Shown here piece after piece: positions 44,641 through 57,098 of a DNA stretch of 64,000 nucleotides. The stretch comes from Tetragonia tetragonoides (taxonomy: Eukaryota; Streptophyta; Magnoliopsida; Caryophyllales; Aizoaceae). A program made the translations under genes and the position numbers. The stretch covers positions 2,852,001-2,916,000 of the forward strand of contig CM076153.1 of the NCBI GenBank assembly GCA_038025085.1, in the 5' to 3' direction. The notes beneath the pieces are model-generated. The model searched no databases. It was given only the letters and a program-made list of their open reading frames with translations, and had not been told where the DNA came from. The first letter of the stretch is position 1; the number at the start of each line of letters is the position of its first letter.

Positions 44641-44746
44641 AAACCCTAGATTTTGTGAAAGAGGTTTTAGAACGGGGAATGCTTCGAAAGATATAGAAAC
44701 CCCACCTCTTTTCTTTTTGTTCTCTCTCTAACTACGGCTAGGGTTT
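44641..44746 (-). promoter_or_regulatory. Telo-boxes in the NUG2 leader/promoter
   Basis: AAACCCTA at 44641-44648 and its complement TAGGGTTT at 44739-44746 lie within about 125 bp upstream of the NUG2 ATG. Telo-boxes are typical of plant promoters for ribosomal proteins and ribosome-assembly factors and match the gene's role. Confidence 0.6.
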
Positions 44747-44759
44747 CTGGAGCGAGGTT

Positions 44760-45547
44760 TATACGTTGCTATTGTTATCGGTTTATGAAGTTGTGTGCTT
44801 AATGGTTATGATGGTCGGTTAGTCGGTCACGGAGTCATGGACCCTATGACCGAAGGACTAGTCTTTTAGATCAAGCCTCCAACCCGGGTGGGGTTCAAAA
44901 TGGAAACCCGATTCACCTCAAATCGGGTCTTAGCCAAATTGGGTTATTTTGCCAAAATCGAGTTAGTAAACAATTGACAACTACAATTAGTTGAACAACT
45001 AATCACTAGTAGCCGTGAAAGGGATAGTATAGTTGGTTGTGAGTTTAGATTTTATGGTAAAGATTATGGGTCAAATTCTCAAGAAGCCCTATTTTGTTAA
45101 CTATTGCACACTCTCGTAGTTTATCTAAGTGTACAGTTTAAGAGTAGTAGTTGCGAGTTTCTTGTATTAAAAAAAAAAAGACTAACGGCTAGTAAAAGAG
45201 TTAACACTTCTGCAACAGTTAGGCATTGCGTTCAGTAATAACCTTTTCAGTAGCTGTTAGTGGGTTCGGGTAGTCATATCACTACTCATCCTAATTTAGC
45301 TGTTAGGGTAGTGTTTTGCTAAAGCTAACAAAGTTAGACTTTCAACTCCATAGGCTAGTTGTTGAGAATGAGATTATTTAGGTATTTGATTCCAATTCCA
45401 TTCTTTCATGTGACTCGTCAATATTCAAACCTACTCTCGGATTCATCTTACTACACTCATAATAAAAAGTGTGTGGACCTCATTTTTTTGGGCCTTGTTA
45501 ATTTTGGATAGAGAGTACATGCTCCCAAGAGTAGGTAAACATTTGCG
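44760..45547. other. Intergenic stretch
   Basis: Between the NUG2 promoter and repeat copy 2. No gene, RNA or clear repeat recognised. Confidence 0.5.
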
Positions 45548-46925
45548 GTGACTCATGGCCAGTAAAAATAAAAGAAAAAAGAGAGAAAGTAAAAACAATC
45601 AGACGTTGCAAAAACATTTTTTTGGTGCAAATGAGGGGACTAGACGTTGCAAAAAAACATAATGGAGTTTAATGACTCATTCATCACATTCCCTACAAGT
45701 TGTCAAACGTTACAAATCCAGGAATTTGAGTAGTAGCTAATTTCTCTCACATATTGATGAGCAAAAAAAAAATTCTCTCATGAATAGATGATGGAACCAC
45801 ACACCATCAATTCATCTACTACCTTCCCATATGTTCAACGTTCGTATGTGGATCTCATCGTCGTCTTTCCCCATATTTTCGTCACCGTGCACAACCAATC
45901 CCCATTTTGGTAAGGTTCATCGTATTTCTCTTTGTGACTACTAATAAGCATTTAGTATCTACATCTCCTCTCTTTGTAAGGTAACCCCTCCAACTAGGGT
46001 TGTTCATCATCCGGTTTAAACTGGAATTTTAGACCGAACCGGACCGGAAAAACCAGACCTAAATGATTCCGGTTCAGGTTCAGGGCCGTGCAAAATAACA
46101 ATCCCAGTTCTGGCCTTTTCCGGTTCAAAAACCGGAATATTCCGGTTCAAACCGAGACCGGAATCTAAATTTTACCCCAAAAAAAATGAAAATTATCAAG
46201 GGTGACTCACTGTGAGAGTTGAGACAGAGAGTGAGAGTTAAGTTTTTTTTTTTTGTTTTTCATTTTTCAGATTTCACGGTCTTCTCTCTTCCTTCTCTCT
46301 TCTCTCTCTCCTCCTTCTTCTTTCTTCACTCCATCTCTCTGTCTTCTCTCTTCTCTCTCTCCTGCTTCCTTCTCTCTTCACCCCATCTCTCTTGTCTCTT
46401 CACGCCTGGCCGAATTGTTGTCCGCCGGAGTGGCAGCCTGCAGCCGCGACTGGCGCCTGCCCATCAACGGCCTCACGACCTCACGCATCTGCCGGCTGCC
46501 CATCCCCTGTTTTGTAAAGTACTAGTGGGCAGGGGCGCTGCACATGGTTTTGTAAAAAAAAATAGTGAAAAAAAAAATTCCGGTTTTTTCGGTCTTAAAC
46601 CGGACCGGACCTGAATTTTCAGGTTCAGGTCTTGGTTTTTGGGTAATTCAGGTTCCGTTTTTTTTCGGTGCCGGTCTATTCCGATTTCGATTTGGACCGG
46701 TGTTCACCCCTACCTCCAACTTCATTAAGCTTAGTACCATATATTGCTTTACATTGTTTTCTCTGAATAGTTATACCAACTTGAATGTTTAAAACTATTT
46801 AATTAAATTTTTAATTAAAAAGTTATGCTGAAAAATAGAAAAAATGTAAAAAAAAAAAAATATAGAAACCGCTTCAAAAAAATTGGGAAAATTTATGAGA
46901 CCTCACTATAATAGTAGAGAGGGCT
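45548..46925 (+). repeat. AT-rich arm of repeat copy 2 (inverted relative to 1021-1865)
   Basis: Matches the reverse complement of 1,021-1,865. It starts at GTGACTCATGGCCAGTAAA (45,549) where homology to copy 1 also stops. It is about 530 bp longer than copy 1, mostly from the 718-bp insertion at 45,995-46,712; small indels, including an extra ~35-bp duplication around 45,605-45,655, also differ. Confidence 0.75.
45995..46712. mobile_element. hAT-like non-autonomous transposon nested in repeat copy 2
   Basis: 718 bp bounded by the exact 8-bp target duplication CCTCCAAC (45987-45994, 46713-46720), the hAT signature. Ends are inverted: TAGGGTTGTTCATCATCCGG at the left, TAGGGGTGAACACCGGTCC read inward from the right. 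Subterminal zones are dense in ccggttc/gaaccgg. The middle (46,205-46,440) is TC-rich, followed by a GC-rich block. It encodes no transposase; its open frames are low complexity. Copy 1 of the host repeat keeps the empty site. Confidence 0.92.
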
Positions 46926-48222
46926 TGGGGTAGGTTTGGCGGCACGGGGTGGTTAAAGTCATGCTCGATACCCAAAAATCGTGGATTAGTCTTTAATGTC
47001 TAGTAAGAGGCCTTTCAAGCCTACCAAAGACCCGATAACCTATCACGTGGACCTCCCATTTTCCCTAAGAGTGTCCCGTTCGACGTGGTGCGAAAATAAT
47101 CCACATTCGTCTCGAGGCCTCTCGAAAGCTCAAAAAGCGTGGATTATGGCCTTCGTTTTCAGCTTCCAGGGGCTCGTGGTCATTTTTTCCAAAACTTCTC
47201 CGCTGGGTGTACCATGATTTTAGAGGACCCTCGGTGCCCCGAAAGAGTCATTTGGATTCTCGAAACTTCGATATCACCCATGCCTTTGGTGTTCCAATTA
47301 TTACACAAGTGTCCTGTACAACGCTCTTCCAAGCCTATCAGGGACCGGGCAAGCGACCCCAAGGGCCTCCCATGTCCCGTAAGGGCGTTCTGTGCGAAGT
47401 GGTGCGAAAATGTACACTTTCGTTCCGGGGACTCCCGAAAGCCCCAAAAAGTGGATTATAGCGTACGTTTTTGGCTTTCCGGGACCCGAATATCCTTTTT
47501 GCCCAAACTTTTTTGGGTGATTTATCATAACCATAGAGGACCCTGGGTGTCCCGGGAGGGTCATCTGGATCCCCGAACTTTGATATCACTCATGCCTTTG
47601 GTGTTCTAACTCTTACACTAGTGTCCCGAAAAACACCCTTACAAGCTTATCAGAGACCGAATAAGCGACCCCGAGTGCCTCCCATGTCCCCTAGGGGTGT
47701 TCTGTCCGATGTGGTGCGAAAATATCCACCTTCGTTTCGGGGCCTCCAAGAAGCCCAAAAAACGTAGATAATAATAACCTTCGTTTTCGGCTTCCGGAGG
47801 GCCGGGTGTCATTGTTACCCAAACTTCGCAGGGGAGTCTATCATGACCTTAGAGGACCCTAGGTGTCCCGGAAAGGGCTTCCGAATCCCTGAACATCGAT
47901 ATCAGTTATGGGTTTGGTGTTTCGGTCCTTACATTGGTGTCCCGTAAAAACGCTATTACAAGCCTATCAGGGACTCGATATCGGAGTCTGGGGGCCTCTT
48001 ATGTGCACTAAGGGTGTCCCATGCGAGGTGATGCGGAAATATCCACCTTCGTTCCGGGGCCTCCCGGAAGCCAAAAACATTGATTATAAGCCTTCGATTT
48101 TCGGCTTCCGAGGGCCCGGTTTTGCCTAAACTCTTTGAAGTGTTTATCGTCACCCTAGGGTATCTCCGATGTCTCGGGACGGTCATTCGGGTTGCCGAAC
48201 TCCAATTTCACCCATGAGACAC
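46926..48222 (+). repeat. Tandem array of ~313-bp units (copy 2)
   Basis: Four diverged units; the landmark 'gtggattat' and its variants recur near 47,135, 47,451, 47,760 and 48,075 (spacings about 316, 309, 315). It is the inverted counterpart of 1-1,020. Frames in this array are not genes. The right edge near 'cccatgagacac' is weakly inverted relative to the left edge GTGACTCATGG, so the whole 45,548-48,222 unit may be one element. Confidence 0.8.
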
Positions 48223-48864
48223 GGGACTTGGAACATGGGACAATTGACATGGGCGCTGGGACATGGGCCACCTGGATTTTGTTTCAATAATTTTTGATGT
48301 ACTTAGTTTATTTCAATCCATTGTCTACTATAATAATCTTTGGTAGATGAACTTTATAAAAAGAGTATTCTCAAATTTGTCAATAAAAGACTATTAATCG
48401 TTTCCTATGCACTCGGTCAAATATAAGTCAAAGTTTACAGTATGACTAATCATAATAAGTAGAATTATAATGCAACAAACATTGTCATTTAAGGGTAGAT
48501 ATCTCTATCTTTTATAGAGGCACCACAAGCTAGTGAATGACTTTTTTTTTTTTTTTTTTTTTGTCAAAGGCTAATACACGACTAGTGGATGACTATTACA
48601 ATGAATTGAGGGCATCCCTCCCCCAACATATTTTTTTCTAAACAAATTAAAAGTCAGGCTGCGAATGAACGTCTCCAAATCTCGCCTTGGTGTTATTTTA
48701 AATTTATTACAACAAAGTTAAAAGCATGACAACCCATCCAAAAATATTAAATTGGAAAGGAAAAAAAAAAAGAGTCGAAACATTTCGTGCACACGGCCTG
48801 ACGGGCATGCACACTAGTGTAGTATCATAATGCCATGTGATGCACATCTCAGTATGACAATATC

Positions 48865-49081
48865 CCGGGGTCGTGGCTCAATGGTAACACGATTGAGGTT
48901 AAGAACTTTGCCAATGTTGCCTAAGGTCAGGGGTTCGAGACCTGCTCGAAGCATCCCCCTCCCCCCTCTGACCTGCCTCAATGTGTGGGACTGTTGAGTC
49001 CTCTCGCGACTAATTCTTATACAATAGCCTAGGAGTCAGTCTATATAGACCGGTACGGACTTCCAGTTATAAGCCTTTTGC
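48865..49081 (+). mobile_element. tRNA-derived SINE
   Basis: Head with GTCGTGGCTCAATGGTAAC (box A) and GGTTCGAGACC (box B, 48,931-48,941), body with 'ctgttgagtcctctcgcgac', end 'ttataagccttttg'. A 7-bp duplication CAATATC flanks it (48858-48864, 49082-49088). The pyrimidine-rich end suggests an Au-like SINE rather than a poly(A) one. Not a tRNA gene: no cloverleaf continues after box B. Confidence 0.7.
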
Positions 49082-49088
49082 CAATATC

Positions 49089-50400
49089 TATCCAATCGGC
49101 TTCTTCCGTGATCCTTGCGGTGGATGCTTGTGGGTGTAGACATGTTATTTTTCACCCATTGGCCACCTAAGTCCCTCTTTTCCCTTATGCTCAAGGTTTC
49201 CATATTCGTTGACATAAATTAAAGAAATTAAATTCCAATAAATCCAAATGGACCAGGAAAAAGTTTACTCCCTCAAAATTAAATTAGTCGTTAAGGCGCG
49301 ACCAAACCTGTTCTGCGGACCGTATCACCGCCAGCCGTTAAACAAGCACCACTGGGTCCACGCGCGTACTGAAGTTTTTAACTCCACGGGCCTGATCGTC
49401 ACGTAAGCACTGCCAATCAGTGCTTTACACGTCAGTCCTAATATCGCGCGTACAATCGCCACACCACGTCCTTGCAATACTCCCTATCCTTAGAAATAAG
49501 CAGAAGCATAGGAAGCTTCTCATTCTCCCCCAACTGTCAGATTTTGGATTTTATACCCACGTGTCAATATTTGGTTACAACAATCAACCAATTACAACTC
49601 AGTCCACCAATAGAGAGATTAGAATCTCACTCTCACCAATAAGGGGATGCCTAGAAAGTGAGGTTTTAAATTATTCTATAATTATGAGTGTGTTATTTTT
49701 CAATAAATTTGAATAAACTGAAGTAATAAAAAAAAATAGACCATTAAACTGAATTGCATTAAACTAAATAGAATCAGGTCTTATATTTTTTTATATTTAT
49801 TTTCTATTGTATTTTGTATGTGAATTCAGTATAGTGAGCTCTGTACTTTTGATCATTCCTCAAAAGAAATTATAACAAAATATCAACTTATTTTTTGTTC
49901 GAAATCATACTTGTGGGTTAGACAACTTACTAGTCTTTAGTTTAGTGTCCTTGTGGTGAGGTGATTTAATTTAATTTGGATCATAAATTTGCCATATAAC
50001 TTTTGAATAAGAATTAATTTAGTTTGCACCAAATTAACTCACAGAGCTATAAATTTTTCCCAACAAATAATATTTTCGTCATAAAATTCAAATTCTTGAC
50101 CTTGATTAAGAAAAAGAGTGCCCGACTACTCAACCATACGCTTCTTGGTTGAGGTGGCCTAATTTGAGATTAGAAAATACTTTGCTTTTCCAGCGCCACT
50201 TTAGAATAGAAAGTAGAAAAGGATTACAGGGAGGAAATGGCGCCATAAACAAAGACGTAGCACCATTTTTCTCACTACTTTATTCACTTCGTCTTTCTAA
50301 AGTGGAGACTTTGTCAGTTGTCACCAACTTTCTCTCTCTTCAAATAATACATACATGCTCCCTCGTTTCATTTCACTTCTTCCATCGCCAGAGAAAAAAG
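49089..50400. other. Upstream intergenic region of the F-box/RCC1 gene
   Basis: Contains a GC-richer patch with ACGT cores (49,300-49,570, for example ccacgtgtcaa at 49,559) and AT-rich sequence. The frame at 49,420-49,716 has no recognisable motif. No gene is supported. Confidence 0.5.
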
Positions 50401-50767
50401 TCGAAATTTCCGCTACGAAAAGTTTCCCCATTTCCCCCTTTTCGGTGAATTTCCACTTTTAGATTCCTTAATTGCGCCCTTTCTTTCTCATCATCCTCAA
50501 TCAAATTGATTCACCAGCTCTCCAATTTCAAAAAAATCCCGTAATTTCGGTTTTTTGTTCGAAGAAAATTGGTTAATTTCGTGATTAAGGTGCTTGATTT
50601 TGCTTCTCATGTTTAGTAATTCGATACCATTCTCTCAATCGTCTGTGAATTTCACATTACGAACAACAAGAACCCCTTTTCTCTACTCAATTTCCAGTCT
50701 TTTCTTCCCTTCTGATGTTTTCTTCATCTTATACTTTAATTGCTCCCGTTTTCGCCTAAAAATTTGA

Positions 50768-50789
50768 AAAACCCTAACCCTAACCCTAA
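50768..50789 (+). promoter_or_regulatory. Three overlapping telo-box repeats in the leader
   Basis: A short (ACCCTAA)n run with three CCCTAA repeats lies 60 bp upstream of the F-box/RCC1 ATG. It could act as a telo-box in the leader; a miniature interstitial telomere repeat is the alternative. Confidence 0.6.
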
Positions 50790-50849
50790 TCTTAAGCTTT
50801 CCTCAATTCTGATTGAACTCCCAGATAAATTCACATTTTGTGCAATAAA

Positions 50850-53800
50850 ATGGCGGCAATGATTGACGATTTACCATCACATATTATGTTAGATATATTA
50901 ACCTCAGGTAGGTTAAGTGCAGTTGATCTTGTGTGTTTAGAATTAGCTTCAACCGCTTTCGGGGCCGTAAGCCAAGGGCTGTATCCTCTGAAATTCCGGT
51001 CCCTGGTGGATTTGGCTGCGTTTCAGCTATGTGGTTCACATCCCATATACGCTCCCATGAGCTTGGAGGCTCGAAAGGCTCTTTTCGATCGGTGTGGCGG
51101 GAACTGGAAGCGGGTTTTGAGGTTCTTGCAATCTGTTGAGCAAGCATCTGACATTGTAGAAACATCTTCAGGCAATGTAATGTCTCTCTTGTCATTTTTT
51201 AAAAGTTAATTATTTGTTTTATTTATTGGGGTTTTATGTTTGGTGTGGTGTGTAATAATGCCTAATGTGAAATATGCGAATTTATGCACACTTTTGGGAA
51301 TTTTAGTGAACTGGGTATTTTGTGTAGGATAGATGTATTTGAAGGAAATTAGGAAGACATTGAGTACTTAACAAGAAATAAGGCAATTTAGTGAGATATT
51401 TGGTTGTTGTATTGTTAATTTGTTATGTAAAGACGAAAAAAGAAAACTGTATCGTCTTTGCTGATTATTTGTTGCCATGTTTGGAGAAATAGAATGTCAT
51501 AGCTTTACTTGGTCATATATTTCTATCCTTGTTGTCTAGTGGAATATTTGTTCTGTCTCATAAGTCATAGGTGACAAGATAGGGGAAAGGTATGCCATTA
51601 TTCGTGAGATTGATTAGTGTCATGTGCTTTGGTGCTGTGTAGTCTTTATTTGACTGGATCAAGTACTATATACCTTCTGTTGGTTTCGGCTTGTTTGGTA
51701 GATAAGTAATTTTTCTGGTTGCGTATGTTGTTGAATCAATCAGCAGATGCAGATAAAGGCCGGAAGATATCACACTTTGCTTGTCAAAAATTCGTCAGTT
51801 TACACTTGTGGTTCCAGCTTGTGTGGTGTTCTTGGTCAAGGTTCGGAAACAACACAGTGTGTAGCATTTAGCCGGATCACTTTCCCATCTTCCTCACCCG
51901 TGGTCCAAGTTTCAGCCTCACACAATCATGCAGCTTTTGTGACACAGTCTGGGGAGGTTTGTGAACTCTGTATTTCTTATCAAATTAAGAAAAATTATAT
52001 CTATGTTATGGGAAAAAAATATGAAGTAACTTGAAAGGAAAAAAGAGAGGAACACAATAAATGTGATCAAGTACTCCTGTTGAATTTCCCAGTATCCTCT
52101 ATTTATGGATTTAAGTTTGCCTTTTGTTGTCTGTACCACCGTTATTCTGGTCATTGTCAAGCTGTGTCTATCAATGATTAGATGTACTGCCTTTTGAGTT
52201 GAAGAATTTCTATACGTTATTCAGTCTAAAATGGTCAGTGTAAATTCTTGTTGGTGCCCTAGGCGATAGAAAATGCAGTGGTTGAATGATTTGTGAACTA
52301 GGTGAACTTTAGTATTCAATGGTATTATTCCACTCTTTGTGTCATTGCAGTAAATCCTTGATCAGAAAGGATGAAAAGTAAATCATGATTATGGGTCTTG
52401 TGTATTTCTTTGTGTATAGATTTGGTGAAGATATCTTTGTTGGTTCAACTCTGCATCTTTATTTATTTTTATGTGTGGAGCTTTGTTATTTTTGTTCATG
52501 TTCTTAAGTTTGCTCTGCTCGGGCAACTGAACAAACTTGTCTTTTTGTTATAGCTCTCCTAAGGCTTTATGAAGTTTTTATTAGCTCAAGGCCTCCTTAG
52601 CGACTCTCCTTTTTTGTCGATCAATATGAAATGACAAACTTTGGCACATAGCTGATCTGGCATTAACTTTTCTGAGTACAAGTTTTTATGTCTTTCTGGT
52701 TTCCCAGTCATTGTAATTGCGTTATGCGTAACGCAGTGATTTTTTTTAATGTTGTTTTTAGACAAGTTTAGTGGACAAAATATTAAGTTTGATATACAAG
52801 TTTAGTGGTCCAGAAATAATGTTACTATCTAAAAGATGTTTTGTTTGTTGCCCCTCTAGAGTCTAGAGGAACCTCAGTTTAATGGCTGACGTGATCTATT
52901 AACCATTTGTATATACAGGTCTTCACATGTGGAGACAATTCCTCTTTTTGTTGTGGGCATAAAGATACAAGTCGTCCCATTTTCCGGCCTAGATTTGTTG
53001 AAGCACTAAAAGGCATTCCCTGTAAGCAGGTACTTTTTTTATGCATCTGATATTTCTTGTTTCTGATATATGATATGTTTGATTACGTAATATGTTGCCT
53101 TAAGTGAGAACTTTCATTACAGGTAATTTTGATTGAATCTGAAAGGTGCTTAATCCTATTGCAGTATGGGAACCTGTAATAGTGCCCCCGGGGGGTGGGG
53201 GGACAAATTCAAGTCTGACCATGGTTCACTGTTACAGGGGGGTTGTGTATGACTAAACTTGCCGCACAACCTTCCATGAGTCCAATACAAACTTATTCTT
53301 AGTTTAGGGCTGATTGAGTCTTTTTTAAATCACAAGATCTAATGTTGCCACATGTTTTGAACTAGCTGACTCACTCACTCTTCGATTCACATCATTTGTG
53401 CAGCTCAATAGGAACTAATTTTGTACTTTCTGTTTCAGCAAGTATTGTCATATGTTGCTGTCTTCCTTAAGTTCCTGTTTGTCCTAACTTACACGCAGCT
53501 CTAGTGTGCCAAATCTGATCCCTCACACTAGAGAGCAAAGTTAAATGTAGGAGGTAGAGAATGGAAGATGTGAGGGAATTTTTAGGTGGTATGGAAAATG
53601 GCAAGGAAAAAAGAAAAATTAAAGGCATTTTTGTTTTGTGGTCCTGTCAAATTTCTTACTTGCCAATTGCCATCTTTGTATGGTCTAATCTTTGTTACAA
53701 AGAGAAGACTAGAAAGTTTGATGAATTTGTAAAAAGTTGTGTAACTTATTGATTCTTACTCTCTACTTTTGGTAACGTAATTTGCTACTGTAATCGTTCC

Positions 53801-55509
53801 CTAGTGACCCTACGCTCTAAAGAAAATACTAAAAAGAGAGAAAAAACAATATAATTCTGTTTTATTTCTTCTACTTTTTTCTTTTTTTATGGTCCAGTGA
53901 TGACATGGGATGCAGGCATGCAGCTCATGTCTTTCTCTATTTAAACTTTAGAATGTGCTAAACTATTTTGGATCCATACGTCATTTAGCACTATTATATT
54001 CTAGCAACCTTGATTTCTATAGAAATTAGAAATAAGTATCATACACTCAGGAACTTGCTTCAGGTTGCTGCGGGACTGAGTTTTACCATGTTTCTGACAA
54101 GAGAAGGCCATGTGTATACGTGTGGAACAAATACTCATGGGCAGCTTGGTCATGGTGACACCCTAGATAGACCAACGCCAAAACTTGTGGAGCTGCTTGA
54201 GGGTGTAGGCTCTGTAGTTCAAATCGCTGCTGGTCCAAGTTATGCCTTGGCTGTGACTTGTGACGGGACAGTCTACTCATTTGGGTCAGGAAGCAACTTC
54301 TGTCTAGGCCACGGTGAGCAGCATAATGAGCATCAACCTCGGGCTATCATGTCATTTAAGAGAAAGGGTATCCCTGTGCTTCGCGTTTCAGCTGGCGATG
54401 AGCACGTTGTAGCTCTTGATTCTTGTGGATATGTAAGATTTTATACTGAAGCTGATTGATTTAACACGTGAGGTGTGTTCTTCTGTTGACAAATGGCCTT
54501 TGGATCTTATGCTTTCTGTCAAATTTTGTAGGTATACACTTGGGGCAAAGGCTACTGTGGCTCATTGGGTCATGGAGACGAAATTGATAAGACTACTCCA
54601 TCACTCTTGAACAGCCTGAAGAGCCATTTAGCTGTGCAGGTTTGTGCATTTTATAACATTTACTTCTTTTGCTGCCTAATGCTGTACTTGCTGAATATCT
54701 GGTCTTTAGAAGTGGTTATATCAGTCTTGAGTATGTTTGTTTATTTATATTGTCTATGGACAACTGGATGCAGATATTGCCTCTAGGTGTGAAGACTGAT
54801 GAGGCATCCCATGTTTGTTTCCAAATTTTAGTTTAGACTTGGAGTACTTATAGTGTGTAGGTTAATTCTGGGTTTCATTTTTGGCAACTGTCATCTTCCA
54901 GAAACTCTGTAATTTCACCCTAGAACTCCAACTATACATTTCATCTTTCTTTTTTTTCTGTTGCTGAAGGAGGGGGGGGGGGGGGAATTGGTTGCCTGAA
55001 TACCGTCGAGTTTTACTAGTCCTTTTTAGAGAGGTGGGATGTTTCTAGCAAGAATTATTTGTCATCACCTACCTGTAAATTTCTTGTTACAATTTGCTCC
55101 TTGTATCTCCTGTTTGTGCATTGCTAATTTGGGAAAGCTTACTCTACTCAAACTTATTATCCTGCAGGTCTGTGCTAGTAAGAGGAAAACTTTTGTTCTA
55201 GTTGACACCGGCTCCGTTTATGGGTTTGGGTGGATGGGTTTCGGCAGCCTTGGGTTTACAGATAGGGGAGTATCTGATAAAATCACTAGGCCACGAATCC
55301 TTGACAGCTTAAGAGCTCATCATATCTCTCAGATTAGCACTGGTCTTTATCACACTGTTGTTATAACAAGCAGAGGTCAGATTTTTGGCTTTGGGGATAA
55401 TGAAAGAGCTCAACTCGGACATGACTCGTTGAGAGGTTGCCTTCACCCCACTGAAATATTCCTTGATGAGATGGTGGAAAATGCTCTTGCCATTGTAGGA
55501 AATGAGTGA
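50850..55509 (+). CDS. F-box protein with RCC1 repeats
   Basis: Six exons: 50850-51176, 51747-51956, 52919-53029, 54064-54432, 54532-54639, 55168-55509; 488 residues plus stop (489 if exon 2 starts at the upstream CAG, 51,744). The start is the first ATG after an in-frame TTG. F-box at about 5-45 (IDDLPSHIMLDILTSGRLSAVDLVCLELAS, in part), then a chain of RCC1 blades: YTCGSSLCGVLGQG, FTCGDNSSFCCGH, YTCGTNTHGQLGHGD, YSFGSGSNFCLGHGE, YTWGKGYCGSLGHGD, YGFGWMGFGSLG, FGFGDNERAQLGHD, enough for a seven-bladed propeller. Introns fall between blades. By family, it would present substrates bound by the propeller to an SCF ubiquitin ligase; the substrate is unknown. Plants have few such fusions. Confidence 0.92.
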
Positions 55510-57059
55510 TTTGGTAGGAGTATTGTTTCTTGGTGCGACAAAAGGGCGATTTTTAGTCAAGTAGATTGCAATGTATTGCACTGAAGGATGGATATAACTG
55601 TAAAATTTCTTTTGGTCGTTGTTTGGTGGATTGTGGATACGAGACCGGTGTGCTAGAACATTGTTGTAGCTGGAAGAATAAATTATTTACTAGTAAATTG
55701 TTTAAACCTTCATTTTTTTTGCACTAATTTTTTTTAAGTTAACAAATTAAGAACAAAATAAAGGGAGAGTACATGGATCATTGACAGATGAATGTTCAAC
55801 TGAAGAGGCTGGCATAGGAAGTAGGTCGATTTCTCACCATCTCCAATCTATTTCACGTTGAATTTATCATTCAAATAATTTTTTATTTCAATATAAGTCA
55901 TCCGAAAAATTTTAAATCGTATTTTCAATCAAGTCTACCATTAGCTTTCAAATTAGCCCAAATGGTTGGAAGGCAATGCAGTTCATTTTTTTTTTCCAAA
56001 ACTATGGGTAGAGGTTTTAGCAGCCTAGCAGGATACGGTTGGGTTCCGATCATGGGCTCATCTGAGTCAAACAAAGTTAGGACGATGGAAACTTGTTAAG
56101 ATTATTCTTACTTATTGTTGAACCCTTAATCAAAGAAATGTTTAAAACCAACATTCCAGTTGAGTTTAGAATGTCAATGAAGCAGTAAATGTGATTGTTT
56201 ATCAAATTCAAGAATAAAAGACGAACTGCATTGTAATTGGATGATTGTATAGTAACATGATCATCAATTCATCATATAGTTAGAGAAGTGGATCATGATT
56301 CATGTGACAAACTGAACTGCCACTGCTCAATGCTAGCCACTTGTTAAATGAAACTATGGAGTGGTCCTCCCATTCTCCTGTAAAGCTTATTTGCATGATT
56401 AGTGAAGCTTGATGACAAATTTAGGTAGCACCTTCAAAGCTAGAGTCTAGTCCTTTTCATGAATTGAATCTTGATGACATATTTAGGTAGCACATTAAAA
56501 AGTATAATTTTAGGTAGCACGTTCAAGATTTAGGTAGAGAATCTCACAGGTCATTTGCAATAATTGAACATTTTAAGTGCATGTTCTTTTTCACTTATTT
56601 TTGAATCAGTTCGCTTCAATTCAGTTCGGTTTATTTCAGTGATTATTATTAGTTCGGTGGCAATAAAAATCTACCGATTATAAAAAAGAAAATAAAAGAC
56701 CCTTGTAATAATATTGTACATTTTATTACTTCACATTTGCAAAAACTCAAACGTTAATAATTAGTATGCCTATGGCTATAATAGGGCAACGTAACCCACC
56801 TCATTCATTGGCTTAGCTTGTACAGATTTTATGGCGTACCACATATGATATGACAGATCTCATTATCTCTATCCAAAGAAGAAAAATAGCAAAACTGGTA
56901 CCAGAATAAACCAAAGAGATGTACAAATGTAAGTACAATGGTCCCACAAGAGTCGAGACTTTTAGCCTCTTACGTTACCCTTGCTTGGTACTCTTGTGTA
57001 GAGTAGCATATGGTAGCAATACATGCTTCAAACATGTGAATTGAAGGGGGCTACAATCC

Positions 57060-57098
<39 letters not shown>

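Noticed and set aside
46219..46792. Frames of 75-131 codons around 46.2-46.8 kb
   Set aside because: They lie mainly in the TC-rich middle and end of a hAT-like element and are low complexity.
47139..48186. Frames up to 156 codons in both strands
   Set aside because: Same repeat array as at 1-1,020; frame openness follows the repeat, not selection.
48865..48945. Possible tRNA gene
   Set aside because: Box A and box B are present, but there is no complete cloverleaf and the element has target duplications, so it is a SINE. The same reasoning applies at 3,886-4,044 and 58,812-59,096.
49420..49716. Plus-strand frame of 98 codons upstream of the F-box/RCC1 gene
   Set aside because: No signal peptide, motif or splice context; composition is like the surrounding intergenic DNA.
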